Positions 32,340 through 42,612 of a stretch of 64,000 bases of DNA are shown in pieces. Source of the DNA: Aspidapion aeneum (taxonomy: Eukaryota; Arthropoda; Insecta; Coleoptera; Brentidae); assembly GCA_963576565.1 (NCBI GenBank), contig OY755047.1, positions 26,605,171-26,669,170 on the forward strand, read 5' to 3'. Both the position numbers and the translations under genes were made by a program. The notes below the pieces were generated by a model. It made no database searches. It was not told where the DNA came from and saw only the letters and a program-made list of their open reading frames with translations. Positions within the stretch are counted from its first letter, which is position 1. Each line of letters begins with the position of its first letter.

Positions 32340-33900
32340 GGTTTGACTTGATAATGTAGATCACAAAACTATGCTGGAGCTGCTGGAGGACCTTGGTTTT
32401 AAAGGATCGACATACAACTTAATAAAATCATACCTAAGCCAAAGAGTCCAATGTGTTTAGATTAACGACTCAATAAGCAAACCTCTAACAGTTGAGTACG
32501 GCGTCTCTCAAGGCACAGTACTGGGTCCGATTATTTTTACAATATAAATAAACGGTCTACTTCAACTGGAGACTGAAGGACCACTTGCATCTTTGCAAAT
32601 GATACCATTGCAGCATATATTGGTGATTCATGGAAAGAAGTTAAAAAAGTGGAAAGAGACATGGTCAAAATAAAAAAAATGGATCATATAAGCTTGACCA
32701 TTTACTTTAATAAAACTAAATATATATCATTTGGCCATAAAAAAGCCAATATTCCACACTTTAATCAACTTGAATTAATAGAAAATAACAACAACCGTGC
32801 AGTAATTTACATTAAGGGAGTAGATAGCATTAAGTATTTAGCGGTGGAAATAGAAAGATTTTCAAAATGGGATGCACCTATAAAAAAACTAACAAACAAA
32901 CTTAGAATTATTTTGTCTAAATTTAAACAGCTAATAAAGATACGGTACAAGCTCGGTAACGTGAACACAAAAAAACCAACCTCTATTCATATTACCGGAA
33001 GTCATAATTTGACACTTTTTTGGGGAAATTAGACCATATTTATATTCTTAAAAGTTTAATGTTCCATTAGGTAATTACATTATAATGTATTAATCCAATT
33101 CCAGACTCCAGAAAAAAAGAATAGGTATTACTCCGAATATCGAATTAAACAATTATTTGCGGCGCGTATCAGCTGAGACACGCTGAAACAAGCTTAAAAA
33201 TAGAGGAACAATCATATATTTGGGGTATATTTTTCGGGAATTAGGTAATTCCCCGAAAAAATCTGCTTTGAATAAATTGTTTTAAGTGTTCACATTATCG
33301 AGCGACCGACTTGTTCACGTTATAGAGTATCCAATACAAAAAATATTTTGTTCACAAAACCGCGTTGTTCGCATAAGCGAGTGTTCACATTACCGAGCTT
33401 GCACTGTAGTTACTACAAAACAGTTAAACGTTATCTACTTTGCATTGGTTCAGTATGGAATCTTAAGTTGGGGGGCAGCAAATAATTATACATTAAAAAA
33501 GGACAAATTGTTCAAAACACATTTTTACGTATTTTGTTAAACAAACCTCGATTGTGCGGAACAGATATTTTGTATAATGAGAGCAGACTTATGGATTTAA
33601 ATAAAATATATACCTTACAATTGCTTAATTATCAACACAAAAACAAAAATAATTTAATAGAAATAGAACACAGATACAATACAAGACATAGAATGCAAAT
33701 AAGTGTAAAAACTATAAAACTAAAACACTAACGACTCAAGCAACTATTGAGGTTAAAAAAGAGTAAAAATCTGGAAACAATCCAAACCTCGATCATTTTT
33801 AAAAAAGATTATTAATGAAGGGATGCTTAAGGATTTCAAATTTTTAATTAGAAAAGTGGGTGATATAAAAAGTGTATAATTTGCAAAAAGGTACATATTG
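32340..33900 (+). pseudogene. Jockey-like LINE RT split by a MITE
   Basis: The frame encodes MLELLEDLGFKGSTYNLIKS, YLSQRVQCV, YGVSQGTVLGPIIF (RT block), then after a frame change FANDTIAAYIG, where the catalytic FADD has become FAND (Asp to Asn). Next comes KTKYISFGH and a thumb region to FKQLIKI, where a 464-bp MITE interrupts (32943-33406). It resumes in the same frame as TTKQLNVIYFALVQYGILSW and ends with LLNKPRLCGTDILYNESRLM, DLNKIYTLQLL and HRYNTRHRMQ. Stops at 32458 and 32546 also disable it. Confidence 0.85.
32943..33406. mobile_element. 464-bp pogo/mariner-like MITE with TA duplication
   Basis: TA at 32941-32942 and 33407-33408 flank ends that match at 23 of 26 positions: left CGGTACAAGCTCGGTAACGT.., right (inverted) CAGTGCAAGCTCGGTAATGT... 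Near the right end the phrase GTTCAC(A/G)TTA..GAG repeats several times. Its removal together with one TA leaves the host RT frame continuous. There is no transposase ORF, so it is non-autonomous; the superfamily is inferred from the TA duplication and the CAGTG-type end. Confidence 0.8.
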
Positions 33901-34105
33901 AATTTACTGGTTTTATTCTGCAAAATATTTCTAAACTAAACTTGGTCTTTATTAATATTATTGTTATTTTGTTTTAGGTTTAATTTTTTAGGGTTGTTAT
34001 TGTAATTCTAAAATTTGAAATTTATAAAAGAAAAATGCCACGCACAAGCTTTTCGAAGGCTTTATTGGCTTCTCTTTATTTACAATATAACATAACATCA
34101 CCTTT
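33901..34105. other. Probable 3' non-coding part of the RT element
   Basis: AT-rich sequence after the RT stop at ~33731; no separate feature. Confidence 0.3.
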
Positions 34106-34535
34106 AAGCCTTTTTCCTCGAGGTTACTAGTCACTCATTTAAGTTACTCGAAATGACGTCACGGTTACTCGGAGTAACCGCTGTATGACGTCAGACAGTC
34201 AGCTGTGGATGACATTTCCAATTGTTTGTTTTTGTTTTTACCAGCAATTTCCGAAATGCAGAAAATATTTCATTGTTTTTACCAATGCATGCCCACCCCG
34301 ATTCACAAAACGTATCACGGGCCATGGATTTGCACCAGTTTTAAATGCAGCGTTACCTGATGCGTTTTTTGAATCGGGGTGGAAACAGGGTGCTCCTTTG
34401 GTATTCTGTGGTAAGGCCGCAGTACCACAGAACACCAAAGGCAGTACATTTCAAGACTAGTTGCAGTTGAATTGATATAGTACCAACATCAAGGGATGTG
34501 CTTCATTTTCTACCGTTACCAAACATAATTCGTTG

Positions 34536-34598
<63 letters not shown>

Positions 34599-34786
34599 TA
34601 AAATCAAACATTTTGAAAAAAAAAACAAAAAAAAACGATCTTAACCTTAAAATATTTCAGCAACCACGTCTGCTAGGCTGGTTACACTGTGTGGTTACTC
34701 GTGACGTCATAGTTAGTGTTACTCAGCGAAGAAAAACAGAAAACGAGTAACCAGGTAACTTGTAGTTACTGCGAGGAAAAAGGCTT
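34106..34786. mobile_element. 681-bp DNA element with stacked internal hairpins
   Basis: The perfect 15-bp ends AAGCCTTTTTCCTCG (34106-34120) and complement (34772-34786) are followed on both sides by GGTTACT/GTTACTCG and TGACGTCA-type phrases. Inside lie two hairpins: arms 34293-34317/34358-34382 (22 of 25 pairs) and 34395-34413/34423-34441 (18 of 19 pairs). An AT microsatellite follows. No credible transposase. The target-site duplication is unclear. Confidence 0.65.
34539..34598. repeat. (AT)n microsatellite
   Basis: About 25 uninterrupted AT units to ~34588, then a short interrupted stretch. Confidence 0.95.
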
Positions 34787-36185
34787 TTTGTTTGGTGATC
34801 CGTATGGTTTAGGTTTAAGTTTGGACTTAGGCTCAGGTTTAAGTTTAGATTTAGGTTTAGGTCTATATTTAGTTAACATTTAGTAAGATTGAGTTTCTTT
34901 GTTGAGGATAAGGCAAAAAAATACTAAATTGGATTAAATGTTATTTCTATTCCAAATTAAATTAAATTTCTTAAAAGGAAATCTTAAAATTCCTCGAAAT
35001 TATACGTTTCATTGGTATAATATTATTGTAGTGTTATAGTAGAACCTACGTAAAATATCCCCTCAGAATCTTTTGTGTTTGCAGACATGCAATGCCTTAC
35101 AACTGGCTGTGATGGCTGTCTTCTACCGCCCTGCAAAATGCTTTATATCAATTGGAATGTTGTAATTTGTGGGAAGGATTGTTCTGCACTGAGTATTGCA
35201 TAGAAATAAATAGCGACCTTATTGCTTTGGTAAAAAAATCTTAGTTTAGCTATTTATATTTGACAGTGTAAAGCCTATACTTATTAATCTAAAATACTAG
35301 CCAAAGAAATAAAAAAGTGAAGCAATCATAGTCTGCCTAGAAAATAAAGAAAAATTTAAACCCGCAACCGCAGATTAGTTTTTGAAGTGCCCATGCGTGA
35401 GTTTGGGCGCAAAAAATATGTGGATGTAATTTTTATGTTTATTTAAATTTTGCACACCAGGGCAAGTCAAGGTACTGTTGAAAGTCTAGTTGTGACTTTC
35501 AAAAATGCTGAGAATTTCCAAAATACCAAAATACTCTTCATAGTGTTCTTAACGATTCTACACGTAGTTATTTACCGGAAAACTGCAAATTTGTTCCGCT
35601 ATTTGATAAATTTTTCGTAAATCAATTAATGCTTATAAAAAAATTATAGACATACCTTTTGATACGGAGTATATTCATGATGCATGCGCCGTAATCGCAA
35701 AGGTCGTGATGTATTGTTGACGTCACGTGCGGGTGTAATTTTTTTTTAATGGTCGTACTAAATTATAATTTCGAATATTTTGGCTGTTTCCGACAGTTTT
35801 TACTAAATGTGTTTTTCTAAAATTAATAACACTGATCTTTTTGGATTTTTAATTGACGTTATTATAAAAAGTCGAAAAATAGTTACATAAAGAAATAATA
35901 GTTAATGCATGGCAGGAAATTTAAATTCCAAATAAGAAATGCTAAACTTTAAACATGCAAACCTTTTAATCAGCTTTCATCGTCCTAACAAATTGGTGGA
36001 CTTTTGGGATGGTGTTATAGAACATTTTACTGAAATTTTATTAAAATTTATTAAGCCGTTTTAAAAATATCATGAATAAACCTTAACTTTCCAGAAAACC
36101 TATGTGAAAAGATTTTTTCAAGATTATCGCTTGTATTTTTTTGATAGAATCTTAAAAAGTAGTGCGAAAGAATATTCAGAGTAAT
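34787..36185. other. No gene supported
   Basis: Non-coding. GGTTTAAGTTTGGACTTAGG-like degenerate repeats occur at 34808-34870, and a CpG-containing GACGTCACGTGCGGG at ~35720. No known family recognised. Confidence 0.35.
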
Positions 36186-36189
36186 GTCT

Positions 36190-36610
36190 TGTATTACTAA
36201 GTTCGTGCTACCGTAGCATCTTTTCTTAAAACATATTTGACCTATCTAAAACTCTACTTCGGAATGAACTACGAATCTCAAACTTTGCACAGTCTTAAAT
36301 CTTCATAAAGTTAACAACCTCTCCAAGTTAGTTACGAAATTTCAAAAAACGTCGAAAATGCCAACTTACTGACTCACTCACTCATGTATAGATCATCAAA
36401 ATTCTACATCAGACATGCTACAAAACTGAAATTTGGCAGACTGAATAGCAAAGTTTAAAAAACATTTCCAAACTAGTAAGAACTTTTCATTTTGAAATTT
36501 GTATTGGAGAACTTGGCTTGACTTTTTTCTCAATTCTTTTTACGAAATGCCATTTTCGCGTACTTGGCTTTTTTTGACATGACATGTTTTTGTTACGGTT
36601 AGGTATAGGG
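36190..36610 (+). mobile_element. ACTC-microsatellite element, copy 2 (deleted)
   Basis: It keeps the ATCTTTTCTTAAAACAT..TTTGACC block, the ACTGACTCACTCACTCATGT core and the first tandem unit (CAAAACTGAAATTTGGCAGA), then jumps to the right arm of the terminal palindrome (AACATTTCCAAACTAGTAAG to TTTTTGTTAC). Units 2-4 and the left arm are deleted, so the palindrome is lost. Confidence 0.75.
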
Positions 36611-37374
36611 CGTACAGCCAAGAACCATGCCATACACTATCCCAACCGTTCACCACAGCTTTATAGGACTTGCAGCTCGACTCGAAAATTAGCGCCGCCG
36701 ATCTGTTAAAGTCCTCTTTTCCGGTCTGCTAACGTAAATACCTAGTTTATTTGTTAGATATTTTTCTAGTCGTTTACTTTAGCTTTGGATTTTCGATAAG
36801 ATAGGTTAAACTGATGACAAAGAAGCATTCCGATATATTTTGCTTATTCAAATAAAGTTAGTTTGATTTGTTACGAATTACAACTCAAATACAAACGTTT
36901 TAATAATCAATTACTCTGTCAACAATGCCGCAAAAACTACAATAAACAAATTAAAGAAAAACTTGTAGACTTTTTTTTCAATTAACTCCGGCGTAATTCG
37001 CGTGCGGTGTTAAACTATATCCACTTTCCTAAATTGTTTTCTTTTCTTGAGTTGTTATAATTACCTATTAAAACCTTATAAAAGCCTTACGTGACCAGCG
37101 GTCATCCATCTTGACGATATCATTTCCATTTGTATAGGTATTTACAATTTGAACACCATTCTTATTGCTGAAAGAGTGTACATACTTATTACGACCAGTA
37201 GCTCTGCTATGAGAACTCACGACTTTTAATCTTATTCCTTTTTGAAAACTTGGGCGCTTATTCTGTAAATTCTTCTCTGATAGGGAATATCCACTTGAAT
37301 CATTGCTTTAGTCCAGTCCTTTAATCCAGTCCCAGTCAATCGTGTGTACATGACGCAACGATGGAGTCGATTTT
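36611..37374. other. No gene supported
   Basis: Non-coding; no repeat recognised except a weak similarity near 37260 to ~20217. Confidence 0.3.
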
Positions 37375-37433
37375 TCTGGCTTTTTGCGTACTTTTAATAG
37401 TTTCTTCTATTGTTTCTATTTTTTGGTCCCGAT
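37375..37433 (-). pseudogene. Jockey-like LINE tail fragment, left part
   Basis: TTTTTGCGTACTTTTAATAG and TTTTTGGTCCCGAT match the unit consensus of the array at 6.6-8.2 kb. Sequence resumes at 38491 after the LINE-B insertion with a 14-bp duplication (TTTTTGGTCCCGAT). Confidence 0.7.
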
Positions 37434-38490
37434 CTATCTATATCTGTCTACTTAGCGTTCTTCGATCCATCTTTGGACATAGGGTTCTCCCAATATCTTC
37501 ACTCTTCTGTCTGTCGCCGTGTTCATCCATCTAGTTCCTGCATGTTTCTTCAAATCGTCCGGTTCGGTTCGTTTAATTTCAGCTGTTTGGTTCTCTTTTT
37601 TTAGTTCAATAATTTGTCCCAGATATACATATTCCTCAACTTGCTCTATTTTTTCTTGGTTTATTCTGATCTTGATAGCTTCACCTGTGTTTGTTATAAT
37701 TTTAGTTTTAGTGTAGTTTATACCCAAGCCTATGTTTTTTGCTGCTGTATCCAGTTTATTAGTTCTTCTATCTATTATCTATCTATTATTAAGATATCGT
37801 CAGCATATCGTAGGTGGTTCAAGTATTGTCCGCTTACTTTGATGCCTATTTCTTCCCAATCTAAGTTTTTAAAAACATCTTCTTTAGTTTAAATAGTTTA
37901 GGGGATATTCTGTCACCCTGTCCGACACCTCTTCCCTTGCGGATTAGCTTGGTTCTTTCGAGGAGGATTTTCGATTGATGTAGTTGCTCCGCTATATATA
38001 TTGGCTATTAAGTCTGTGTATCTGTGATCTATTCGGCTTAATTAATTAAAGGTGCTTTTACTGCCCAGTGCTCAATGCTATCGAAAGCTTTTTCAACGTC
38101 TATAAGCGCAATTTATAGTGGAAAGTTGTATTCGTGGGCTCGTTCCATTACGATTTTCATGGTTAATAGGTGGTCAACTGAACTGATACCTTTTCTAAAG
38201 TCTGCTTCTTCTTTTGATTGATATCTGTCAAATTTTCTTTTTCTATCTGTTAATATTTTCGTAAAAAACACATAAATTACTTTAAAGAGTATTATAGGTC
38301 GATAGTCTTTTAGGTCTGCTAGGCTTTTCTTCAGTAGAATAATGGTTTTGTATTATATTATTTTCAGTTGTTTGAGAATATTTTTCCTTTTAGTATTTTA
38401 TTCAGTAGAATATGGCGGGTATTCACTACAACTTAACCACCATACTTGAGCATCTCTGTCGTTACTCCATCTTTTTCAGGTGATTTGTTA
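37434..38490 (-). pseudogene. LINE-B reverse transcriptase, copy with target-site duplication
   Basis: Minus-strand order: NKSPEKDGVTTEMLKYGG (38430-38490), a broken YRPI region, ALIDVEKAFDSIEHWAV-type sequence (~38055-38110), a KLIRKGRGVGQGDRISPKLF block (~37900-37960), YADDILI-type sequence (~37795), then INYTKTKII, VEEYVYLGQII and the DDLKKHAGTRWMNTATDRR tail. It ends in ATAGATAG. The order is that of insect endonuclease-reverse transcriptases; the endonuclease is missing (5' truncation). Multiple stops. Flanked by TTTTTGGTCCCGAT at 37420-37433 and 38491-38504. Confidence 0.82.
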
Positions 38491-38540
38491 TTTTTGGTCC
38501 CGATAAAAGTCATTATTTTGAATGTAAAAAGATTGTAGAG
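38491..38540 (-). pseudogene. Jockey-like LINE tail fragment, right part
   Basis: GGTCCCGATAAAAGTCATTATTTTGAA continues the interrupted unit; compare the array's GGTCCCGAT.AAGG/ACACTATTTCGAAC. Confidence 0.65.
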
Positions 38541-38654
38541 TCATAAACCAGTTATCTCGGCTACTGTTACCAATTGACAATTTTATGGATTTGGTATAAC
38601 GCAAGTGAATTTATGAATGTAATTTGAGGATTTTTTTTGCTATCTGTGCCTGTG

Positions 38655-38925
38655 CTTTGAAACAGGAATAAACATTTAGGAGGGTAAAAAAGCTAAATCT
38701 TTTATTAAGAAAATATATCTTCCCTTACGATTCAACGCGGCAACGCAGTTTCAATTTTTGGAACAATCCCAGACCATACTGGTAGCTCTGTTGCCGCGTT
38801 GAATCGTAAGACCTATTTGTTGCATAATGAAGCAATTTGCATAATTATTGTTTATTAATTTTCATAATTTGTTAACAAAAGATTTAGCTTCTTCACCCCA
38901 GTGCATAAGAATGTTTAAAAAGATA
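38655..38925. mobile_element. Foldback segment with perfect 21-bp hairpin core
   Basis: CTTACGATTCAACGCGGCAA(C) at 38724-38744 pairs perfectly with 38790-38810. Outside it, GCTAAATCTTTTATTAA (~38691) pairs with its near-complement at ~38870-38890, and AAACATT phrases lie inverted at both ends. The nested inverted repeats fit a small foldback element; its ends are uncertain. Confidence 0.6.
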
Positions 38926-39065
38926 ATAGGCAGAGTGTAAATCAAAAAATTTAGTTTTGAATATTTTATTTTATTAGAAACTGCACAAAACCTTTGTAAT
39001 ACATATTTTGCAGGAATTCGATACAAACAAATTTTTAACAGAGGCAACCTGTTTGGAACCATACG

Positions 39066-39101
39066 CGTATTAAATTTTCGGCTACCCCGAAATCTAATAC
39101 G
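39066..39101. repeat. Imperfect hairpin
   Basis: CGTATTAAATTTTCGG and CCGAAATCTAATACG are near-complementary with a short loop. Confidence 0.5.
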
Positions 39102-39439
39102 CCCACCGTTGGTGTTTTTGAACTTTTGAGATTTCGAGGTGAGATTATTTCAGCTCCTTGTGGTTCTCGCCTGTGGTAAAGACTTGTAATTCTTGCAGGA
39201 ACCGGGCTACTGCTCTTTTGCTGCCAAGCTAAAAAGAAGTATCTCTAAACCTTAAGATTATTATACGATTTAAGACGTTGCCTTTTTCTATAAATCCTTT
39301 AAGGTTTAAAAGATGTGGAATAGAAAGAAGAACATACTTTGGTTTGGTATGGTTTGGTTTGAGCAAACTTTTTTGCTAGTTGTAGTTTCCATAAAAAAGA
39401 AAATTAATTAATGAATGGGTTTATTTTAACAGCAAGATT
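39102..39439. other. No gene supported
   Basis: Non-coding interval. Confidence 0.3.
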
Positions 39440-39720
39440 AGATTTTGGGAACCCTGATACTGTAGCTGCGTTTTTAGGTTTTTCTGACAGTCTATTTCCT
39501 TAAAGGGACACTTCTCCAGTAGGCTTCCTTTCCACAAACGCTGCAAGTGAGCTTACTTTTTTAGATTCTTATTCTTTACAGGTGTCTCGTCAGTGTGCAC
39601 TAACCGGTTCTGGCTTTTCGTCATCTGTCTGATCTGTTTTTTATTTAGATTAAAGATTTGACAGTTGAGTAATGTTCAAAGTGATTTCACTACTTTCGTG
39701 CTGCTATTTTGCCTCGGTGT
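39440..39720 (-). pseudogene. RNase H-type LINE C-terminal remnant
   Basis: DNA-level similarity to 49060-49545 (for example CACAGTTGAGTAATGTT versus GACAGTTGAGTAATGTT, and TTTCCTGACAGTTTGTC versus TTTCTGACAGTCTATTTC). The minus-strand frame begins LNKKQIRQMT, the start of the KKQ.RQVTGLLTGHC module. Strongly decayed. Confidence 0.5.
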
Positions 39721-40292
39721 TAATTGCCGATGTTCTTTATTTAGACATTTCTTGACACAGCTTCATATCGAGGTTTTTGGAATTTCAAATACAGGTTCTG
39801 AATCTGTGCATGACTTTTCTTATCTTCTTTATGCTAGAGCAAATAATTTCTCGTTCACAATGTTCTTCTTCTTTCCAGCATTTCGGGTTCTTTGGATTTT
39901 GGCTTGCATAATTGGTTGAAGTAGTCCTATTTTAGTCTTCGAGTCAAATGGACACGCTATTGCAGTTTTTTATCGTCTTTTAATTGGGACAAGTAATTCA
40001 CTTTCGATGTTCAGTCGTCCAACGATTTAGAAGGTAGTCTTATACCCACATTTCAAAAGCCTCAAGTTTTCTGATTATATCTGCGTTTCCATTCATATTC
40101 TTAGTTTTTAGGATACGGCTTTATTGAATTACATTATCTTTATGCAGTTAAAACTTTCTTTTCACTTTTTTATTTTTAGTACTAGAACTTGAGAAGTAAC
40201 TCTAGTTCCAAAACCTTGCCTTTGATACTTACATATAGTGTATCCACGGAATGAGTTAAGGTAAAAATGACAAAAAAAAAATTTGATTGTGC
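39721..40292. other. No gene supported
   Basis: T-rich non-coding DNA; the short ORFs are composition artefacts. Confidence 0.3.
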
Positions 40293-40765
40293 TTTTCTGG
40301 GAATCGCTCCTGCTTGGTCTTAAACTAACATGTTAAGAAAATCAGCCAAATTAATTAATATACTGGGTGGTTAAGTAGGTTGATTTGATAAAAATTGTTA
40401 AGAGTAAAATACCTTTGTTTTAATAGATATCAGAAAAGGTTATTAAGAAAAGTTCTTTAGAGTTAAAAGTTACGAGTGATTCTCAATTTTCAGAAAAATT
40501 AGCTTAAAATGGTCTAAACAAAATTTCGATAATCGACTCATAAAATCACAGTTGGTTGATGTTTCTGAAAATTAAGAATCTGTCGTAACTTTTGAATTTA
40601 GACAACTCTTCTTAATAACATTTTCCGATATGTTTTAAAACAAAGGTATTTTACTTTTAGCACTTTTTATTAATTCAGCCTACTAAACCATTCTGTAGAT
40701 TAATTGATTTGATTCATTTTTTTATTATCTTAGGTTCAGACCAAGCAGGAGCAATTCCCAGAAAA
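40293..40765. mobile_element. 473-bp nearly complete palindromic element
   Basis: The left end TTTTCTGGGAATCGCTCCTG (continuing CTTGGTCT) matches the inverted right end at 27 of 28 bases. Similarity between arms continues inward through AAATACCTTTGTTTTAA and TCTCAATTTTCAGAAA. Arms are ~210 bp. No ORF. The right arm is less similar between 40690 and 40730. A MITE/foldback of unknown superfamily. Confidence 0.75.
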
Positions 40766-40769
40766 TCAG

Positions 40770-41315
40770 AATCTAAATCGAAATGTTTTTATCATTTATA
40801 CTTAATGGCACTCAATCCATGGACACACTGTATATCTGTTTATTGTTGTTTGAAACCTTCTTTTGATATTCTTATTAAACTTTGTTTTCTTCACATTGAG
40901 TGTTAGACCGTACCCTTTGCTGGACATGCACGCTCTTCTACCGAAAATGTAACCCTCTTTCTCCAATATAATATAAAAAGATAGGAAAATTTAGGATGGC
41001 CCTTTTTACAACTTTTAGAGGTATATTGGCCTTTTGGAACTGATCACCCGATTATAATTTAAAGATCATTTTACTCGATAAAATGTGCCAAAATTAATTA
41101 ATTTTACCACGTGGCCCTGCAAAATGGTAGGGACATACACCTTTGGTATAGTTTTATGTAAAATGTTAGTGGCATGAAGGCAAGGAATAATAAGTTTTTA
41201 ATAATGGATGGATTTGAACCAGGGCCTTCGTTTTGCCAGCCACAGGTAAAAAATAATTTTATAAAAATATAAAAAAATTATTTTAATGATTGTTAAATGA
41301 AAATCCGAAAAAATC
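40770..41315. other. Mostly unassigned; possible SINE B-box
   Basis: GGATTTGAACC at about 41210-41220 is the complement of the tRNA/SINE B-box GGTTCAAATCC, preceded on the minus strand by GGCAAAACGAAGGCCCT like a tRNA 3' half. No A-box at the right distance and no tRNA fold were found. The rest is non-coding. Confidence 0.3.
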
Positions 41316-41317
41316 TA

Positions 41318-42235
41318 GGGGCACGGCAGTGTCCCGCCAAGTTCGCGCAAACTTTGCACAAGTAGTTACGAAATTTCAAAAAACGTCGAAATTGCCTCAT
41401 TTACTCACTCACTTACTCACTCATGTATAGATCATCATCTACTGTACTTCCAGACATGCTACAAAGCTGAAATTTGGCATACTGATAGAAATTATGACCA
41501 AACGCTTCCCCCATATATGTAAAGTTATGTAAAAGTAACATTGTCCACTTCTAGAGGCGCTAGAGAGCTGAGCTTTGGCAGACTGATAGGAAATGTAATA
41601 AAACGATAGGAGAAAAATTTTAATTTACTTCTCTCCCCATTTACTCTCCTCCCCTATAAATGTAAAGGGATGTAAAAGTAACATTGACCACTTCCAGAAA
41701 CGCTAGAGAGCTGAGCATTGGAAGACTGATAGAAAAAAGAAAAACCATGGGAAAAAATTAAAAAACCTCAAAATTTTAAATAAGGCATTGCAAAAGTTTT
41801 GAACAATAATCCGCATATTTTTTACTTTAAAAATTAAATATTATTCAATTCCTTTAGTGTGAAGTGAAATCATAACAAAAACATTTCATGTAAAAAAAGC
41901 GAAGTACGCGAAAATAGTATTCCGTAAAAAGAATTGAGATAAAAGTAAAGCCAAGTTCTCCAATACAAATTTCAAAATGATAGGTTCTTACTAGTTTGGA
42001 AACGTTTTGCTAAACTTGGCTACGGCTGCAAATGACTCTTAGGCACATTGCTAAATTGAACATAAAGAAGTTTGGCTGTAATAGCAAAGTTTAAAAACAC
42101 GTTTCCAAACTAGTAAGAACCTATCATTTTGAAATTTGTTTTGGGAACTTTTATCTCAATTCTTTTTACGGGATACCATTTTCGCGTACTTGGCTTGTTT
42201 TTACATGAAATGTTTTTGTTATGATAAAAATTACT
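41318..42235 (+). mobile_element. ACTC-microsatellite element, copy 3
   Basis: The head TCTAGGGGCACGGCAGTGTC is followed by CGCCAAGTTCGCGC, then a deletion to the TAGTTACGAAATTTC block, the core (ACTCACTCACTTACTCACTC), three tandem units and the terminal palindrome at 41871-42223. The head hairpin (GGCAC..GTGCC-like) and the end palindrome are as in copy 1. Confidence 0.75.
41871..42223. repeat. Terminal palindrome of ACTC element copy 3
   Basis: CATAACAAAAACATTTCATG and its complement form the outer ends. The arms include AAGTACGCGAAAAT and GGTTCTTACTAGTTTGGAAA with their complements. Confidence 0.85.
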
Positions 42236-42539
42236 TGTAAAACAACGTTTACAAGAAATAATAAATTGATACAGTTATACGTTTAAAAGTCTATTAAATA
42301 TGCGGGAAGGGGAAGAGGAAAATTAAAGAACCATATGACGAAAATTAATACGAATTAAATGTTCCATCGGGGGTGGTTGTTGTATGCGGTCATAAACAAA
42401 CGAGACTTATAAGTAATAAGGGGGTGCCACCCTATTTGTGGCACAAAATCGGTTTTATGATGTGTATTACATACGAGCTGTTTTGTGTAATTCGTACAGG
42501 ATTAAAATAAAAGTACAACAAAATAAATTTTAACCACAA

Positions 42540-42612
42540 ATTTGCATGGCTAAGCGGGGATGGAAAGATTTTGTTTGTCATGCAGTTTTTCGTGGGCAGC
42601 TCGAAAGCTGTA
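42540..42612 (+). mobile_element. Left piece of interrupted inverted-repeat-family element
   Basis: GCATGGCTAAGCGGGGATGG and CGTGGGCAGCTCGAAAGC correspond to the outer part of the element at 29876-30909. The match continues at 44054 after the 1.44-kb insertion. Confidence 0.65.

Noticed and set aside
34185..34460. 91-codon ORF over the hairpins with a matching ORF on the opposite strand
   Set aside because: The two ORFs share peptides only because the DNA is palindromic.
34808..34870. TTTAGG-like repeats resembling insect telomere (TTAGG)n
   Set aside because: The repeats are degenerate (GGTTTAAGTTT, GGACTTAGG) with no uninterrupted TTAGG run.
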